Origin: Euryarchaeota archaeon UBA486
Lineage (GTDB): Archaea > Thermoplasmatota > Poseidoniia > Poseidoniales > Poseidoniaceae
DNA: 28,573 nt
NCBI GenBank assembly: GCA_002497765.1
Contig: DAET01000025.1
Coordinates: 1 to 28,573, forward strand
Direction: 5' to 3'
Of this stretch, positions 6,991 to 18,600 are shown one piece after another. The notes below the pieces were generated by a model. The model was not told the DNA's origin. It saw nothing but the letters and a program-made list of their open reading frames with translations, and searched no databases. The first letter of the stretch is position 1. The number at the start of each line of letters is the position of its first letter. Made by a program: the position numbers and the translations under genes.

Positions 6991-9108
6991 ATGGACGATA
7001 TGAACGAGCAAGAGGCAAACGTGGATTCGTCCACCTACCCCTTCCTCGCTCACGCCACGCCACGACCGGGCCAATTGGAGATGATCGAAGACGGCATCAT
7101 GGCCCTCAACGAAGGCGGCTTCCACCTCGCGGCTGCACCCACTGGGATTGGAAAAACAGCTGCTTCGTTGGCGGCAGCCCTTGAGGTGGCCGGACGTTCC
7201 TCACAAAAGAAGACCGTGTTTTTCTTGACGTCCCGACAAACCCAGCACCGAATCGTCGTGGACACCGTTCGCCGAATCAATCAGCGACGAACGGGCATGA
7301 TGCCGGTTCGCCTTGTCGACATGGTTGGCCAAGCGGGGATGTGCGTCCAACCCTTTGCCAAGGAATCGCCACTCGTGTTTTCCTTGCTGTGCAGCCAAGC
7401 CCGGAAAACTCGTTCCTGCAAACCGTGGATCACGGCCGCACCCGGCCTCAAGGAACGGATTCTCGCCAGCCCGCTTCACGTTGACGAACTGGTCGATATC
7501 AGTCGAACGCACACGGTTCACGGCGAACCTGCTCAAACCTGTCCTTGGAAAGCGGCCCGAGAGGCGGTCAGCGGCGCCGATGTCTTCGTGGGCGATTACA
7601 ACCACCTGTTTGACGACGGCGTCAGGGAATCCAGCCTCAAAGCGATGGATTTGTCACTCGAGGACATCATCATCGTCGTTGACGAAGCCCACAACCTGCC
7701 CGACCGCATTCGAATGACGCTTGAGAAGCGATTGACAAGGACCATGATACGAAACACGCAAATCGAACTTGAGGAGTACGCCGGCGTCCTCGCTCAAGCC
7801 ATGAAAGCACCTGGTGGTGAAGCCCTGTCCATCACCCACGGCCTTGCTGCTTGGGCGTTTGATGTCTTGAAGGCCTCTCGTGCTGGGTTTGATGCACTCT
7901 TCGGCAGCTACATGCGAGGTCTGACGGGAAGCGACGAGGAAGCCGAAGTCAAAACCGACGATGTGCTGAATGTGTTCCATCGGGCCTGCGATGTGGTGGA
8001 GGGGAAGGCTGGACAACAGCAACTAGAGGCTACGTCGTCCAACCATCCCGAGGTCGATGTTGCGGTTCGAATTCACCAACTGAGGGACATCCTCTCCAGC
8101 GTGGACGTGGACATGGAGGCAGGTGACGATGGCAATCCGATGGAACCCAACGCTCACAAAGTGGCCGAAATCCTGGACTGCCTGCTCAAATTTGGCTCAA
8201 CTCCGGCCTTGACAATGATCTACGACACCAAGGGCAAAGACGGGCGCATCACCACCCACTTGCTTGACCCCGGGCTGGTCTCTAAACCGGTGTTCGAACA
8301 ATCTGCGGGTGCTCTCTTGATGTCAGGTACGCTGTACCCGCCGAGCATGTACGCCAACATTCTCGCCCTACCCTCTGCAAGGACCACCTCCGTCGCTTAC
8401 CCCTCGCCGTTTGCGGCCATGCGCCGTCCCGTGCTGGTCGCCAACAATGTCACCACGAAGTACACCGAGCGCAGCCCGCAAAACACCGAAGCCATCCGAG
8501 CCCACATCCAAGCGCTCATCGATGCTTCGCCGGGCAATGTGGCGGTCTTTGCGCCCTCCTATGCGATGCTCAATGAAGTGGTGTTGGAGGGGTATTTCAC
8601 CGGTGCACGTATCATGGCGGAAAGCCGAGAGTGGACCAAGCAAGACCTCGACCAGGTGGTGGACACGCTGCTCGAGGAGAGGCGAAACGGGCGCAAAATC
8701 CTGCTTGCCGGTGTGTTTGGCGCTCGCCTTTCGGAGGGCGTGGACTATCACAGCGGGGCCTTGGACGCCGTGGCCTGCATCGGCATCCCGAACTCGCCAC
8801 CCTCGGTCCTCTCGAAATCCCTCAAGACCTACGCCGAGGACCGATTTGGACGCAACCTTGCGTGGCGCTACACGGTCTCTCAGCCGGCCGTCAACGCCAT
8901 TCTTCAGGCCATGGGGCGTCCCATCCGCTCCATTGGGGACCGAGCCCTCATTTTGCTGCTTGACCGACGTGTGACCGACCGAACCTACGCCGGCTGCTTT
9001 CCTCAAGATTTGCGCATGAACGACTCGAGCGATCATGACTCCACCCACCGCTTCGCTCGCCGCTTTTTCGCCAAAGTCCACCCCGACCGCACCCTCGAGT
9101 CCGATTGA
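6991..9108 (+). CDS. xpd: XPD/Rad3-family Fe-S DNA helicase (DEAD_2 superfamily 2)
   Basis: 705 aa. A Q-motif-like RPGQLEMI precedes the Walker A motif APTGIGKT (residues 49-56). Four cysteines at about 118, 134, 143 and 184 sit between motif Ia and the DEAH box, as expected for the 4Fe-4S cluster of XPD, FancJ and DinG relatives. The DEAH box is at 231-234 (VVDEAHNL). Later motifs are LLMSGTLYPP, a GVFGARLSEGVDY strand and motif VI QAMGRPIRS at about 639-647. The enzyme would unwind DNA 5' to 3' in repair. There is no exonuclease domain, unlike many bacterial DinG proteins, and the context is archaeal, so XPD is preferred, though DinG-like helicase remains possible. The start has TTAGGAGGG 10-11 nt upstream. 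The next gene begins at or just after its stop. Confidence 0.85.
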   Translation: MDDMNEQEANVDSSTYPFLAHATPRPGQLEMIEDGIMALNEGGFHLAAAPTGIGKTAASLAAALEVAGRSSQKKTVFFLTSRQTQHRIVVDTVRRINQRRTGMMPVRLVDMVGQAGMCVQPFAKESPLVFSLLCSQARKTRSCKPWITAAPGLKERILASPLHVDELVDISRTHTVHGEPAQTCPWKAAREAVSGADVFVGDYNHLFDDGVRESSLKAMDLSLEDIIIVVDEAHNLPDRIRMTLEKRLTRTMIRNTQIELEEYAGVLAQAMKAPGGEALSITHGLAAWAFDVLKASRAGFDALFGSYMRGLTGSDEEAEVKTDDVLNVFHRACDVVEGKAGQQQLEATSSNHPEVDVAVRIHQLRDILSSVDVDMEAGDDGNPMEPNAHKVAEILDCLLKFGSTPALTMIYDTKGKDGRITTHLLDPGLVSKPVFEQSAGALLMSGTLYPPSMYANILALPSARTTSVAYPSPFAAMRRPVLVANNVTTKYTERSPQNTEAIRAHIQALIDASPGNVAVFAPSYAMLNEVVLEGYFTGARIMAESREWTKQDLDQVVDTLLEERRNGRKILLAGVFGARLSEGVDYHSGALDAVACIGIPNSPPSVLSKSLKTYAEDRFGRNLAWRYTVSQPAVNAILQAMGRPIRSIGDRALILLLDRRVTDRTYAGCFPQDLRMNDSSDHDSTHRFARRFFAKVHPDRTLESD

Positions 9109-9125
9109 ATCACGTCCGAAGGTTC

Positions 9126-9623
9126 ATGTGGGCTCGGCGGGTCCAAAACGGCATGGACGAATGGAAACCGTTGGACTTGACCACGGAAAACATGGACCAC
9201 GAGGTCCTGGAGCCGGCCGTTCCCGAAGGCCTTGAAACGGATGCTGCCAGCCTTCAAGCCCACTTTGAGACGTCCAACGACCACCTCATGGATGTCCGTC
9301 AGCGCCACGCAGAAGTGCTCGTGACAGCCGGCATGTTGCCGGAAAGCGGCTTGGCGGAGCACCTCCCCGAGCGTGCTCTTGCGTGGGTGGTTGAGGGCAT
9401 CAACGGGCGAATGAACCCCGATGGCCTGACGATTCCACTCCTGGGAACCAACGAAACCGCCATTCAACTTCATGTGAAAGAAACGGAGGAAGCCACCTTG
9501 GTTCGCCTTGACATCGAGGACAGCGAAGGCCCAAACCTGACCCGTGAACTGCCACTCCCAACCGAGGCCGCATCAACGCTGGCTGCGAACTACAGCCACG
9601 GCCGTCTCACCCTTCGCTGGTGA
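9126..9623 (+). CDS. Uncharacterised protein with an alpha-crystallin (Hsp20)-like C-terminus
   Basis: About 165 aa. The first half is acidic and helical (HFETSNDHLMDVRQRHAEVL). The last 30 residues, TRELPLPTEAASTLAANYSHG followed by RLTLRW, resemble the end of the alpha-crystallin domain of small heat-shock proteins, where a [FL].LP element is followed by a K/A-x-Y-x-(N/H)-G-x-L-T strand. The preceding ETAIQLHVKETEEATLVRLDI could supply further strands. No terminal I-x-I motif is present. The start is uncertain: TTG at 9105 overlaps the helicase stop, ATG at 9126 has a weak AAGG, and ATG at 9153 is also possible. It is probably cotranscribed with the helicase. Confidence 0.6.
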   Translation: MWARRVQNGMDEWKPLDLTTENMDHEVLEPAVPEGLETDAASLQAHFETSNDHLMDVRQRHAEVLVTAGMLPESGLAEHLPERALAWVVEGINGRMNPDGLTIPLLGTNETAIQLHVKETEEATLVRLDIEDSEGPNLTRELPLPTEAASTLAANYSHGRLTLRW

Positions 9624-9680
9624 AGCGAAACGCTGGTGACAAGGACGGTATCCGCCCCATCTTTTGCTTAACGGAGCGCG

Positions 9681-12600
9681 TCAGCGCTGTGGGATGGCCT
9701 GCATCTGAGCGATTTCACCCGCCATGCGGTTGAGGGCTTGCAACGCCACATCCTGATGCTGAGCGCCCATCTCTTCACGACTGTAGCGAGCCATTTCGAA
9801 CGTGTTGTCCAAGGCCGTCAAAGCATCCTCTGAAACGCCTTGAAGGGCTTGTCGGATGGCGAATTCGAATTCACGGACGGTCTCGAAATCTCGACGCAAG
9901 AAGCCTCGCTGCTGCAACAGACCGCACAAGTCCTGGTAGCAAGTGAAGATGGCTTCACGGATGGCATCGCCAGCAGCGAGGAGTTCGGCGGTGTAGGCAA
10001 AGACCTCTGCAGCGTCCTTGAGCAGGTCATCGGCGACCTTCTTCCGGCGGTACATCACGACACCACCGGCGACCAGGGCTGCAAGCACCAACACCAACAG
10101 GTAGGACCACCAAGGCGTCTCCGCTTGTTCTTCTGCGAAGTCGTATTGCGGTGCGAAACCTTCGCTACGGAGCGTCTCAAAGGCCTGGATGCTCTGGTCG
10201 GACAATCGTGGATCATTGACGATGATGTCCATCGTGAGTTGACCCCAAACATCGGCATCACCGTACGGCGGATCGGCTTCAAAGATGAAGGTAGCACGCC
10301 CGTTCTCATCGGTTTGCGCACCACGGTTGGCGAGTTGCGACTGGTTGGCGTCGTACAGGTAAACCACGATGTCAATGCCAGGGAGACCGGCTTGGGTGTC
10401 CTCTGCAATGACGGTGAGGGAGCCACCGACTTCCTCCTGCTCGTCTTCAACAATGTCGAGCAAGTCCACCGTGATGACGGCATCGACCTGAACGAAGACG
10501 ATCTGACTGATGCTGGCGGCGTTCAGGTAGAGCGTATCATTGCGCGCAACATCGAGGGAGAAATACTGCGAGCCAACCTCAAGCCAGTATGGCGCCGTGG
10601 CTTCGAGCGAGAAGTTGCCGTTGGACCACGAAACGGTGCTTGTAGGGAAACAGCGTGCGCCCTCACGTCCGTTTTCGCAATCCGAGCCGTTGCCGATGGA
10701 CAGGAGGAGGTTCTCGAAGATCTCGCCCGAACCACCGACCTCTTGCACGGAGCCGGAGTAAAAGATGGGGTCGAACACGCCATCGGAGCGCGTTACGACC
10801 GATGACCGAGTGGCAGAATCGACCTGAATCAGGAGGTCGGCCCACACCCTCACGCTGTTCTCTGCCTCGGCAGGCAAATGCGCCTGTGTCCCTTCAAAGA
10901 CCACGGCGATGGTGTGGTCCCCACGGGTGAGGTCCATCGTGGCGGGAACCGTCGCACTCCAAGCACCGTCGGCACCTGTCGTGGTCGTGAACAGGGTGTT
11001 CCCGTCAAGTTGCACCAACAATTCGAAGCCGACCAGACCGTCACGGTCAACCGTGTCAAAGTCGTAAAGACGACCGCTAAGTTCCCACGTGTCCCCACGA
11101 GTGGCGTCAATGCCATCATCGAAGAGGAGGGTCACCCATGAACGATGGGACAGGAAGAAGGAGACGTTGCCTTCGCCGCTTCGGTAGTAGCCTTGTGGTG
11201 CTACCTCGGCCACCAACGTTCGGTTGCCAAAGTCAAAGATGTCGGGGACAACCCACTGGAAGGTGAAGTCACCGTCGTTGTCAGTGGACAAGGTGTTGAT
11301 GACGATGCCTTCCACCACCAGTTGGACTTCGTGGTTAGCAATGCCCATCAGTTGGTTGTCAACCACGGAGCCGGTGATCGTCACGGTTTCATTGACGGCG
11401 ACGGGCGAACTAATGTCGACGGTTACGAGGACTGGACTGAAGATTTCCCAGAGGCCAGTGGCATTGCTCGGGAGGTAAGCCACCGTTCCCGTGAAGCGAG
11501 TCTCGAGGGCGACTGGACCAAGTGGAGCGTCGGCGGGCACCGGATGGACGGCGCTAAACTCTCCGATTTCGTCGGTGGTCGTGTTGGTGAGCCACTGACC
11601 ACCCAGCCAAATCTCGATGGTCATGTTGGGCAGCGGGTTGTCCACCACGTCGAGCAGACGTCCCTGGATGGTCATCGTCGTTTCACGGTCGGCGTCGCCG
11701 GTGGCCGTTAAGAGGAGAATCTTGGTTGGGACGCTGACGTTGAAATCAACCGTGGCAGAGCTTGGCATGTAGTACTCGGGATTGTTGGTATCACCGTAGC
11801 CGACCGGGTCCACCCATTCTCGTCCACCACGGAACTCCACACCGATGACGTGCGGGCCGGCCGCCGTGTCTTCGGGGAGGGTGTAGGCGAGGGTGTAGGC
11901 ACCGGTCATGTTGTCGGTTTCAACGCTGGCCACAGGCACACCATCGATGAGGAGGTGCACGATGGCGGTGGCATTTTCGCCGTTCCGCTTGAGGACCATA
12001 CCAAGGTCATCGAGGAGCGTGCCGTTGACCACGAGCGTGTCGCCGGCCACCAGAACCGTTGGTGCTTCGACGATTTGGACCGCAGTTTGCGCTAGAACCA
12101 CGAACTGCGACGTGGCGTTCGTGCCGATGATTCCCGTCGTGCCAGCAATGCCTGCGTAATCTGCGTGGATGCCGGTTGGACCGACGTCATAGGCCGCAGG
12201 CACGGTGAGGTTACCCCAAGCGGTGCCGTTGGCAGCCGTCAAGACGGTGATTTGCACCGGCGAGGTGTCGCCCATGGTTGAGGTCAACGACACGACGACG
12301 CTCTGATTGGCCAGTGGCAAGCCCTGATTGTCCCGCAGGAGCACGGTGAAGTCCACTTGCGTGCCGCGCTCCGTACGGTCGTTGAGGGAGGGTTGGCCAA
12401 TGCCGTCGAGGGTCGGCACGATGAAATTCATCACCGAGAATCCTCGTGAATCAAAGGAGGAGTTGTTCTGAGAACCGACGTAATAGTTGACGTTTGGAAT
12501 GTAGGTGGCTTCCATCAGGTGGCTTCCAGCGGCAAAGGTTTCGCTCAAGCGGATGGTAGCGTTCCAGTAGCCATCGACACCAATGGCACCGCCGGTAGCG

Positions 12601-15600
12601 GTGAAGCCGGAGGGTTGCCCGTTGATGGAGAACAAGACGTTGGCGTTGGGAAGCACACTGCCATCCCGAATTACCAAACCTGAGTCGTTGTCGGAGACGA
12701 TTTGTCCGCTGATGTTGAAGGAGGTACCTGCCACGGGGTTGGCGATGATGGGGTCCACCACCAAGAACGTCAACGACCGCACGGTGATGCTCGTCAGGTT
12801 GGCGCTCGTTGAAAGAAGATCAGTTGAGCCGTTGAACACCATCTGAACGACGATGAGACCCAGTGGGTGGTCGTAGGGCACGCTGAACGTAAAGTTCGCA
12901 AAGCCTTCACCGTCCGTGGTTTGTGGAGCGAGCCAGGTTTCGTGGAACTGCAAGCCCACCTCGTAGTTCGAAAGCGGAGCGAACAAGTCCGAGGCTTCAA
13001 CCAGCTTCGCAGACATGTTGATGTCGTTTCCACGGTTGATGACCAAGGCGTTGAGCGGTTGGAGATTTTCCAAGCGAGAGACACCCATCACCTGAACGGG
13101 TGATTGGGCGGTTGCGGTCAAGTAGAACGGCGAGGATTCGTTGACCACCGTGATGACCAGCGTGTGTGGGCCTCGAGTGGTACCGTTACCGGCGGTGTCG
13201 GTTGGCACGGTCATGTTGAAACTGCCGTTGTTGGTGGTGGCAAAGTTGCTCAGCAACAATTCCTCAGGGTTCTCCAACCAGAAGACATTGAGGCGCACGG
13301 CGGAAATCAAGGTCCGGCTAGCGTTTTCTCCATCCTCAACCTGACCGATCACGTTGAACGGCACACCGGCGGTGACCGTGCTTGGAACAGAAACGAGGTT
13401 GATGTTACTCACGACCTGGACGGTGACGTTAACCACCGAGGCGTTTCCATAGCGACGGGCATTGCCGGCAGCAAGGGCTGCAGAGAGATCGTCCTGAACC
13501 ACGATGGCCATGTCATAGAACCCTGGTGCAATACCGGAGGGCGTGAACGCAAACGTGGCGTTGCCTTCACTGTCGGTGGTCGAAACACCAAGGCTCTGGT
13601 TGGTGTTGCCGTAGTCCCAAATGTAATCCACGGAAGCGCCACTGATGTTGGAGTTGTCAGCCACATCGGTGATCTTTGCGTTGAAGGACACCGTGTCGTT
13701 CATTTCAACGATGTAAGCCGGACGTTCTGCCTCAACCACCACTTCGGTGATGATGCCACCCAACTGCGAGATCAGCGTCATTGGAGCGGGCGGCACCGCC
13801 GAATCAACGAAGGCGTAGTAGGCACCGCCGGGTGGTGCCTGCGTGAGGAAGTCAAAGTCAACGACAAACTCGTACGCATCGGAGCGGAGGTTGGTTGGCA
13901 TCACGATGGGGATGTCAAAGGCGCCCGTGGAGTTGTTCAGCGTAGACTGTGCCACGTCAATGGGGCCCTGTTCAGTGAACAGCGAGACCGTGATGAGGGT
14001 CGTGTTGTTGACCACGGGCGTGAGGTAAACGGAGTCAAAGACATCGCCGAAGAGACGGGTTGAGTTGCCCATGTACGTCCAATCTTGCCCGATGGAGAGG
14101 TTCCAACCGATGTCCGCCATCACTCGGATGGAGCCGTTGCCGGTCGAAGGCTGGTAGAACGAGGAACCGTTGAATCCAATGTCGATGGGGTAGTCACCCG
14201 AGCGCAAATTAGCATCGAGCGGCAAGGTGATTTCAAGCAGGTCCAGCGTCGGGTCGACCGTGGTGTTGAACCATGAGCCGTCGAAACTGAAATCATAGTT
14301 GCCCAAGATCTCGGCACCGGCAGCAACCCCACGGTGATCGTTGATTTGGACGGTCAGGAGTGCATCCTGTCCACGGACTTGAGCCGATTCTTGCACTTGG
14401 AACGTCAACAAGCCACGCAGGAAATACGGTGCCCCTGAAGAGAGGTCAGCGTCGTCCGTGGCGGGCAAGGTGGAGGGGAAGAAGCGGAGACGGGTCTCGA
14501 TTTCACCCGCCGCCACCATCAGGTTGGTCGGAAGTTGGAACGGAATGGCGAAGGTGCCGGTGACGCTCAGGTTGAACACTTCCATCCATTCGTCGCCCGA
14601 GTCGTTAGCCCGGATGGCCAGCTGCAAATCACCGGCCAATGCCGCAGGCGTGGTGCCGAGCGAGAGGGCGCTGCCGTTCACCCATACGGTGTCGTTGAGC
14701 AGGAGAATGCTACCGTTGGTCAATGGACCCTCAATGGTGGCCGTCAAGTTGGGTGCATCGGTGACGTTGAGAACGATGCTGGTCGTGGTTGGGTTGAGAT
14801 GGAAGGTGGCCGGGGTTGCCCCGGGGACTGAGGTGTCCTGCCACCCGGAGAAGCCCATGATGGCCGATAGATTTCCTCGAGGCTCCGCTTCACTGAGGTT
14901 GAGCGTGATGCTCCACGAACCGCTGGCATCGGTTTGCGTCGAAAAATTCTGGGCGCCATCGACCGAAGAGGTGTAGGAGAGCCACACCGTTTGGTTGGGC
15001 ATGTTGAAGATCTCGTCAACGGGTTGGTTGGCGAGCACCAAACGACCTTCCAGCACGGTGGTGGCACCTGCACCGGCAATGGGTGCGTTGATGGCAAGCG
15101 GTGCGGTGTGGTTGAGCGTGGCGTTCTCGGTCAGGTTGACGAATCCGTCGAAGATGACCCCGTCATGAGAGACATAGCCAGACTGACGATGTTCGATGAC
15201 GATGTTGTGCATGCCTGGAGCAGCAGGCGCGCTGGGGAAGCCCGTGAGCGTGAAGGTTCCGTTGGCGTCCGTGATGTTTTCATCGAGGAGGATTTCTTGG
15301 GTAGCGCCAGCCCCGGGAACGAACTCGGCGTCAGCTGCGGGCGTCAAGTAAGAAAAGACACGAATGTCTTGAATGGGCGTCCCGTTGGCCACGTAGCGAA
15401 GTTGCCCAGTGACGGTGATGGTGTCCGTCCCATCACGTGCCACCGTCATCGTGGAAATGGTTTGATTGACGATTTCGACCTCTTCAGCGGGTGGGCAGGG
15501 GTCAAAGGGAATCCAACCAAGGTCTGTGTTGCCGTTGGCGCTGTTTTGTTGAAGGCGAACCTCAGACCAAGTCGCAGCATCGGTGGAGTAGACAGCGTAG

Positions 15601-18600
15601 CCATCACCCGTCCACGTACCTCCAATGTAGCCGGTGACCTGGCGAGCGGGCAAACCTGCCAGCCGAGCCATCGTCACGAAGGCCGTGTTGAATTCACGGC
15701 AGGACCCTTCCTTGAGCGCTTCCAGCACGTTGAGCGTAACGTCAACAGGACTGCTGGTGCCTGAGCCGTTGAAATTTCGCTTGAACTCTGTGGTGCTGTT
15801 CCCGTTGATGATGAAATCTTCAAGCGCCAACGCCGTGCTGTAGGCATCGGTGGCCCCCGAGTCGCTGATGACGCCGAAGGTGATGTTCCTCACGTAGGAA
15901 TATTCGGAGGATGAATCGGTGAACTGAGGGTCAACCAGCAGTTCGTAGGGGAAACCTTGACCGGGCACGGTGGTGGAAGCCAACGTTGCCCAATCAAAGT
16001 AATACTCGGGTTGCTGGTAGACGACTTGGTCGACCGAGCCGTCAACGAGGTTCAGGATGTGGGTGTCGTTGGTTCGCGAAAGGTTGGCTGTCGGTTCAAA
16101 GTAGAACGAGACGTTGGAGTACCACGAAGGTGCAGGCACCTGACCTGAGGTCAACGGCTGGGTGAATTGAACGTTCCATTCCACCGTGGAATTGGCAAAG
16201 GAAAGCGGGGCCAAGTGCGTGAGGTTACTCACGGGGACGGTGAGCGTCGCAGCGGGATGGACGCTCTCGAGGTGAGCGTACGTGGTCCCGGTGTAGAAGT
16301 CGTTGGTGATGGTGCGCCAGCGGTGGTCAAGGTCGAGGTCAACCGTCCCGGAAGTGTTGTTGGCGTAGAACACGATGCCCGTCGACATGATGTCGTCGGT
16401 GGGGTCGAACGGGTCAAAGGGTGCACCGGCACAATTCACGAACCAGAAGATGTCGGGGCATTCCAGCCCATCGAGCATGCCGCCGCCGTCGGTGTCGGGG
16501 TTGGTCCAGTCGGTACCGGTTTGGTTTTCCACAGCATCGGGAATGCCGTCACCGTCAAAGTCGTCGGGTTGAATGTCATCAGAGGGATCGTTCTCCGGGT
16601 TGGTGCCGTCAAAGTATTCGCTGCGGTCGTCCACACCGCCCTGGTCGGTATCGTAAGCCGTTGAGGTGGTGACCCAGACGTCCTGTGAGCCGTTGGTGAT
16701 GCCAATGTAAATCAGGTCGCACCCTGTTGTGTTCTCAAAGTAATTGTTCAAACCGTCCCCGTCATCATCGAGCAGGTTGGTGCACGGTTCGTTGGGGTCG
16801 GTGTTGTCTTGAATCTCGTCGAAGTCGTTGACCCCGTCGGCGTCGCTGTCAGCGATGCTCGGGTTGGAGAACCATCCGAAGGTGCCCAACAACTCTTGCC
16901 AGTCGGCTAAACCGTCGCCATCCGTGTCCTCGTAATCGTCATCGCAGTAATTCTGCGTGGTTGTGATGGTCCCGGCGTTCACGGCGTCGGTGTGGCAGAA
17001 TGAACCGTTGCGGTTTGCCACATCCGTCGCTGTTCCCGATGGTGTGTTGGAAACGCCCTGGAGGACGTTGTTCACCACCGTAGCATAGGCGAAGGATTCC
17101 CATGTCCCTGATACGTTGTACCATCCCGTGCCGCCTCCTGGATTGAAACCAGAGCCGTTACCAACCTCGAGGCGACTACCAGGGAGCAATTGAACGAAGG
17201 TGGTTTCAAAATTCACCAGGGAATCACAGGGATCGGTTCCGTGGCTGATGTTCCGCTCCTGCCCGTCGTTGATGCCACCGAAGTCCGTATCGGCCACGTT
17301 CCACAAGGTGCACGTCAGGTTCTCTTCCCAGTTCTGAATCCCATCCTGGTCCTCGTCTCCGGAATCCTCACGGCGAGTGGGGTCGGTTTCACCGGCATCC
17401 AGCACGCCGTTGAAGTTGGTATCTTCCTCACCGTCGTCGAAAGCGTCGCCGTCGGTGTTGTTGTTTCGTGGGTCGCTGGCTTGAGCAGGGTTGCCGTAAG
17501 CACCGTTCACTTCCACACCGTCGCTGATGCCGTCGCTGTCGGTGTCCGACGAGGTCGGGTCGGTCAGCAGTGTCAGGGCTTCGTAGGAGTCATTGAGGCC
17601 GTCGCCGTCGGTGTCCGCTCGCTGGGGATCGGTTGAGGTAATGCCGTCAACTTCGGCGGTGTAGGTGGCGCATCCACCGGGCCCGATGCCTTGGACAGGG
17701 TCGCACGGCGAGGTGGTTTCGGTGACGATGCCGTCGGGACCGTTTCGGAAACAAGGCGAGGAACCGCACATCGTGGTCCAGGTCGGGTTGACATATTCGA
17801 GGAGGTTGTTGAGGCCGTCGCCGTCGGGGTCACCGTTGGGGCCGTCGGCGTTGGAGGGTGAGGTTGCATTGAGGCCGTTGGCAGCTTCCCAACCGTCGGG
17901 CATGCCGTCGCCGTCGGTGTCCCAACCGGCGGGATCTTCGTCAATGTCGCCGTCCCCGTCGTCATCGTCGGAGGCACAGTCAGCATCGCCGTCATTGTCC
18001 GAGTCGGCTGCGTCGACGAAGCCGTCCTTGTCATCGTCAAAGCCGTTGGTGCAGATGTTGCCAACAGGGTCCTCATCGCAGAGGATGATTGAACCGGTAC
18101 CGTCAGAGCCAGAGGCACCGCAGGCGGGTTGATTGAACTGCATGGCGTCTTCCTCGTTCCAGTCGTTCACGGGAATGGTGCCGTTCCACCACACGCCGTT
18201 GTCAAGCACGGAGGCGGTGTTGGTGTTGTCCCAGCCGGAGGGCTGGAGGTAGAGGTACTCCTGAAGGTTGGACATCCCGTCACCGTCAGGGTCGGCCACG
18301 GCGCCGTCCATGCCGTTCGAGGACAACGGATCGAGTCCGTATTTCCACTCCCAGCCGTCAGGCAGGCCGTCGTTGTCGGAGTCGGGGTCGTTGGGTTGAG
18401 TGTTCATGAGGTACTCCAGACCATAGGTCAGGCCGTCACCGTCCTGGTCGGAAGCCGCCTGAACGTCCACGGCCGTGTACTGAATCGCAGCCAGCGTTGA
18501 CGTCACCATCAGCATGGTGAGCATCAGCGATTTGAGGGCCTTTTTGCGCTCTGCAAGTGCTGGTCGAATCGCGGCCGTCGTGGAATTCGAGCCTGTCAGC

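Noticed and set aside
9624..9680. Possible terminator between the convergent genes (CATCTTTTGCTT)
   Set aside because: Only a four-T run and no convincing stem; too weak to call, though termination must occur near here.
9840..10805. 321-codon plus-strand frame opposite the end of the giant gene
   Set aside because: It lies wholly inside a frame with continuous domain structure (Ig-like unit, membrane helix, DUF4129-like domain). The antisense product has no signal, domain or SD.
13104..14063. 319-codon plus-strand frame inside the Ig-like array
   Set aside because: Same reasoning: antisense shadow of a repeat-rich, GC-rich coding region.
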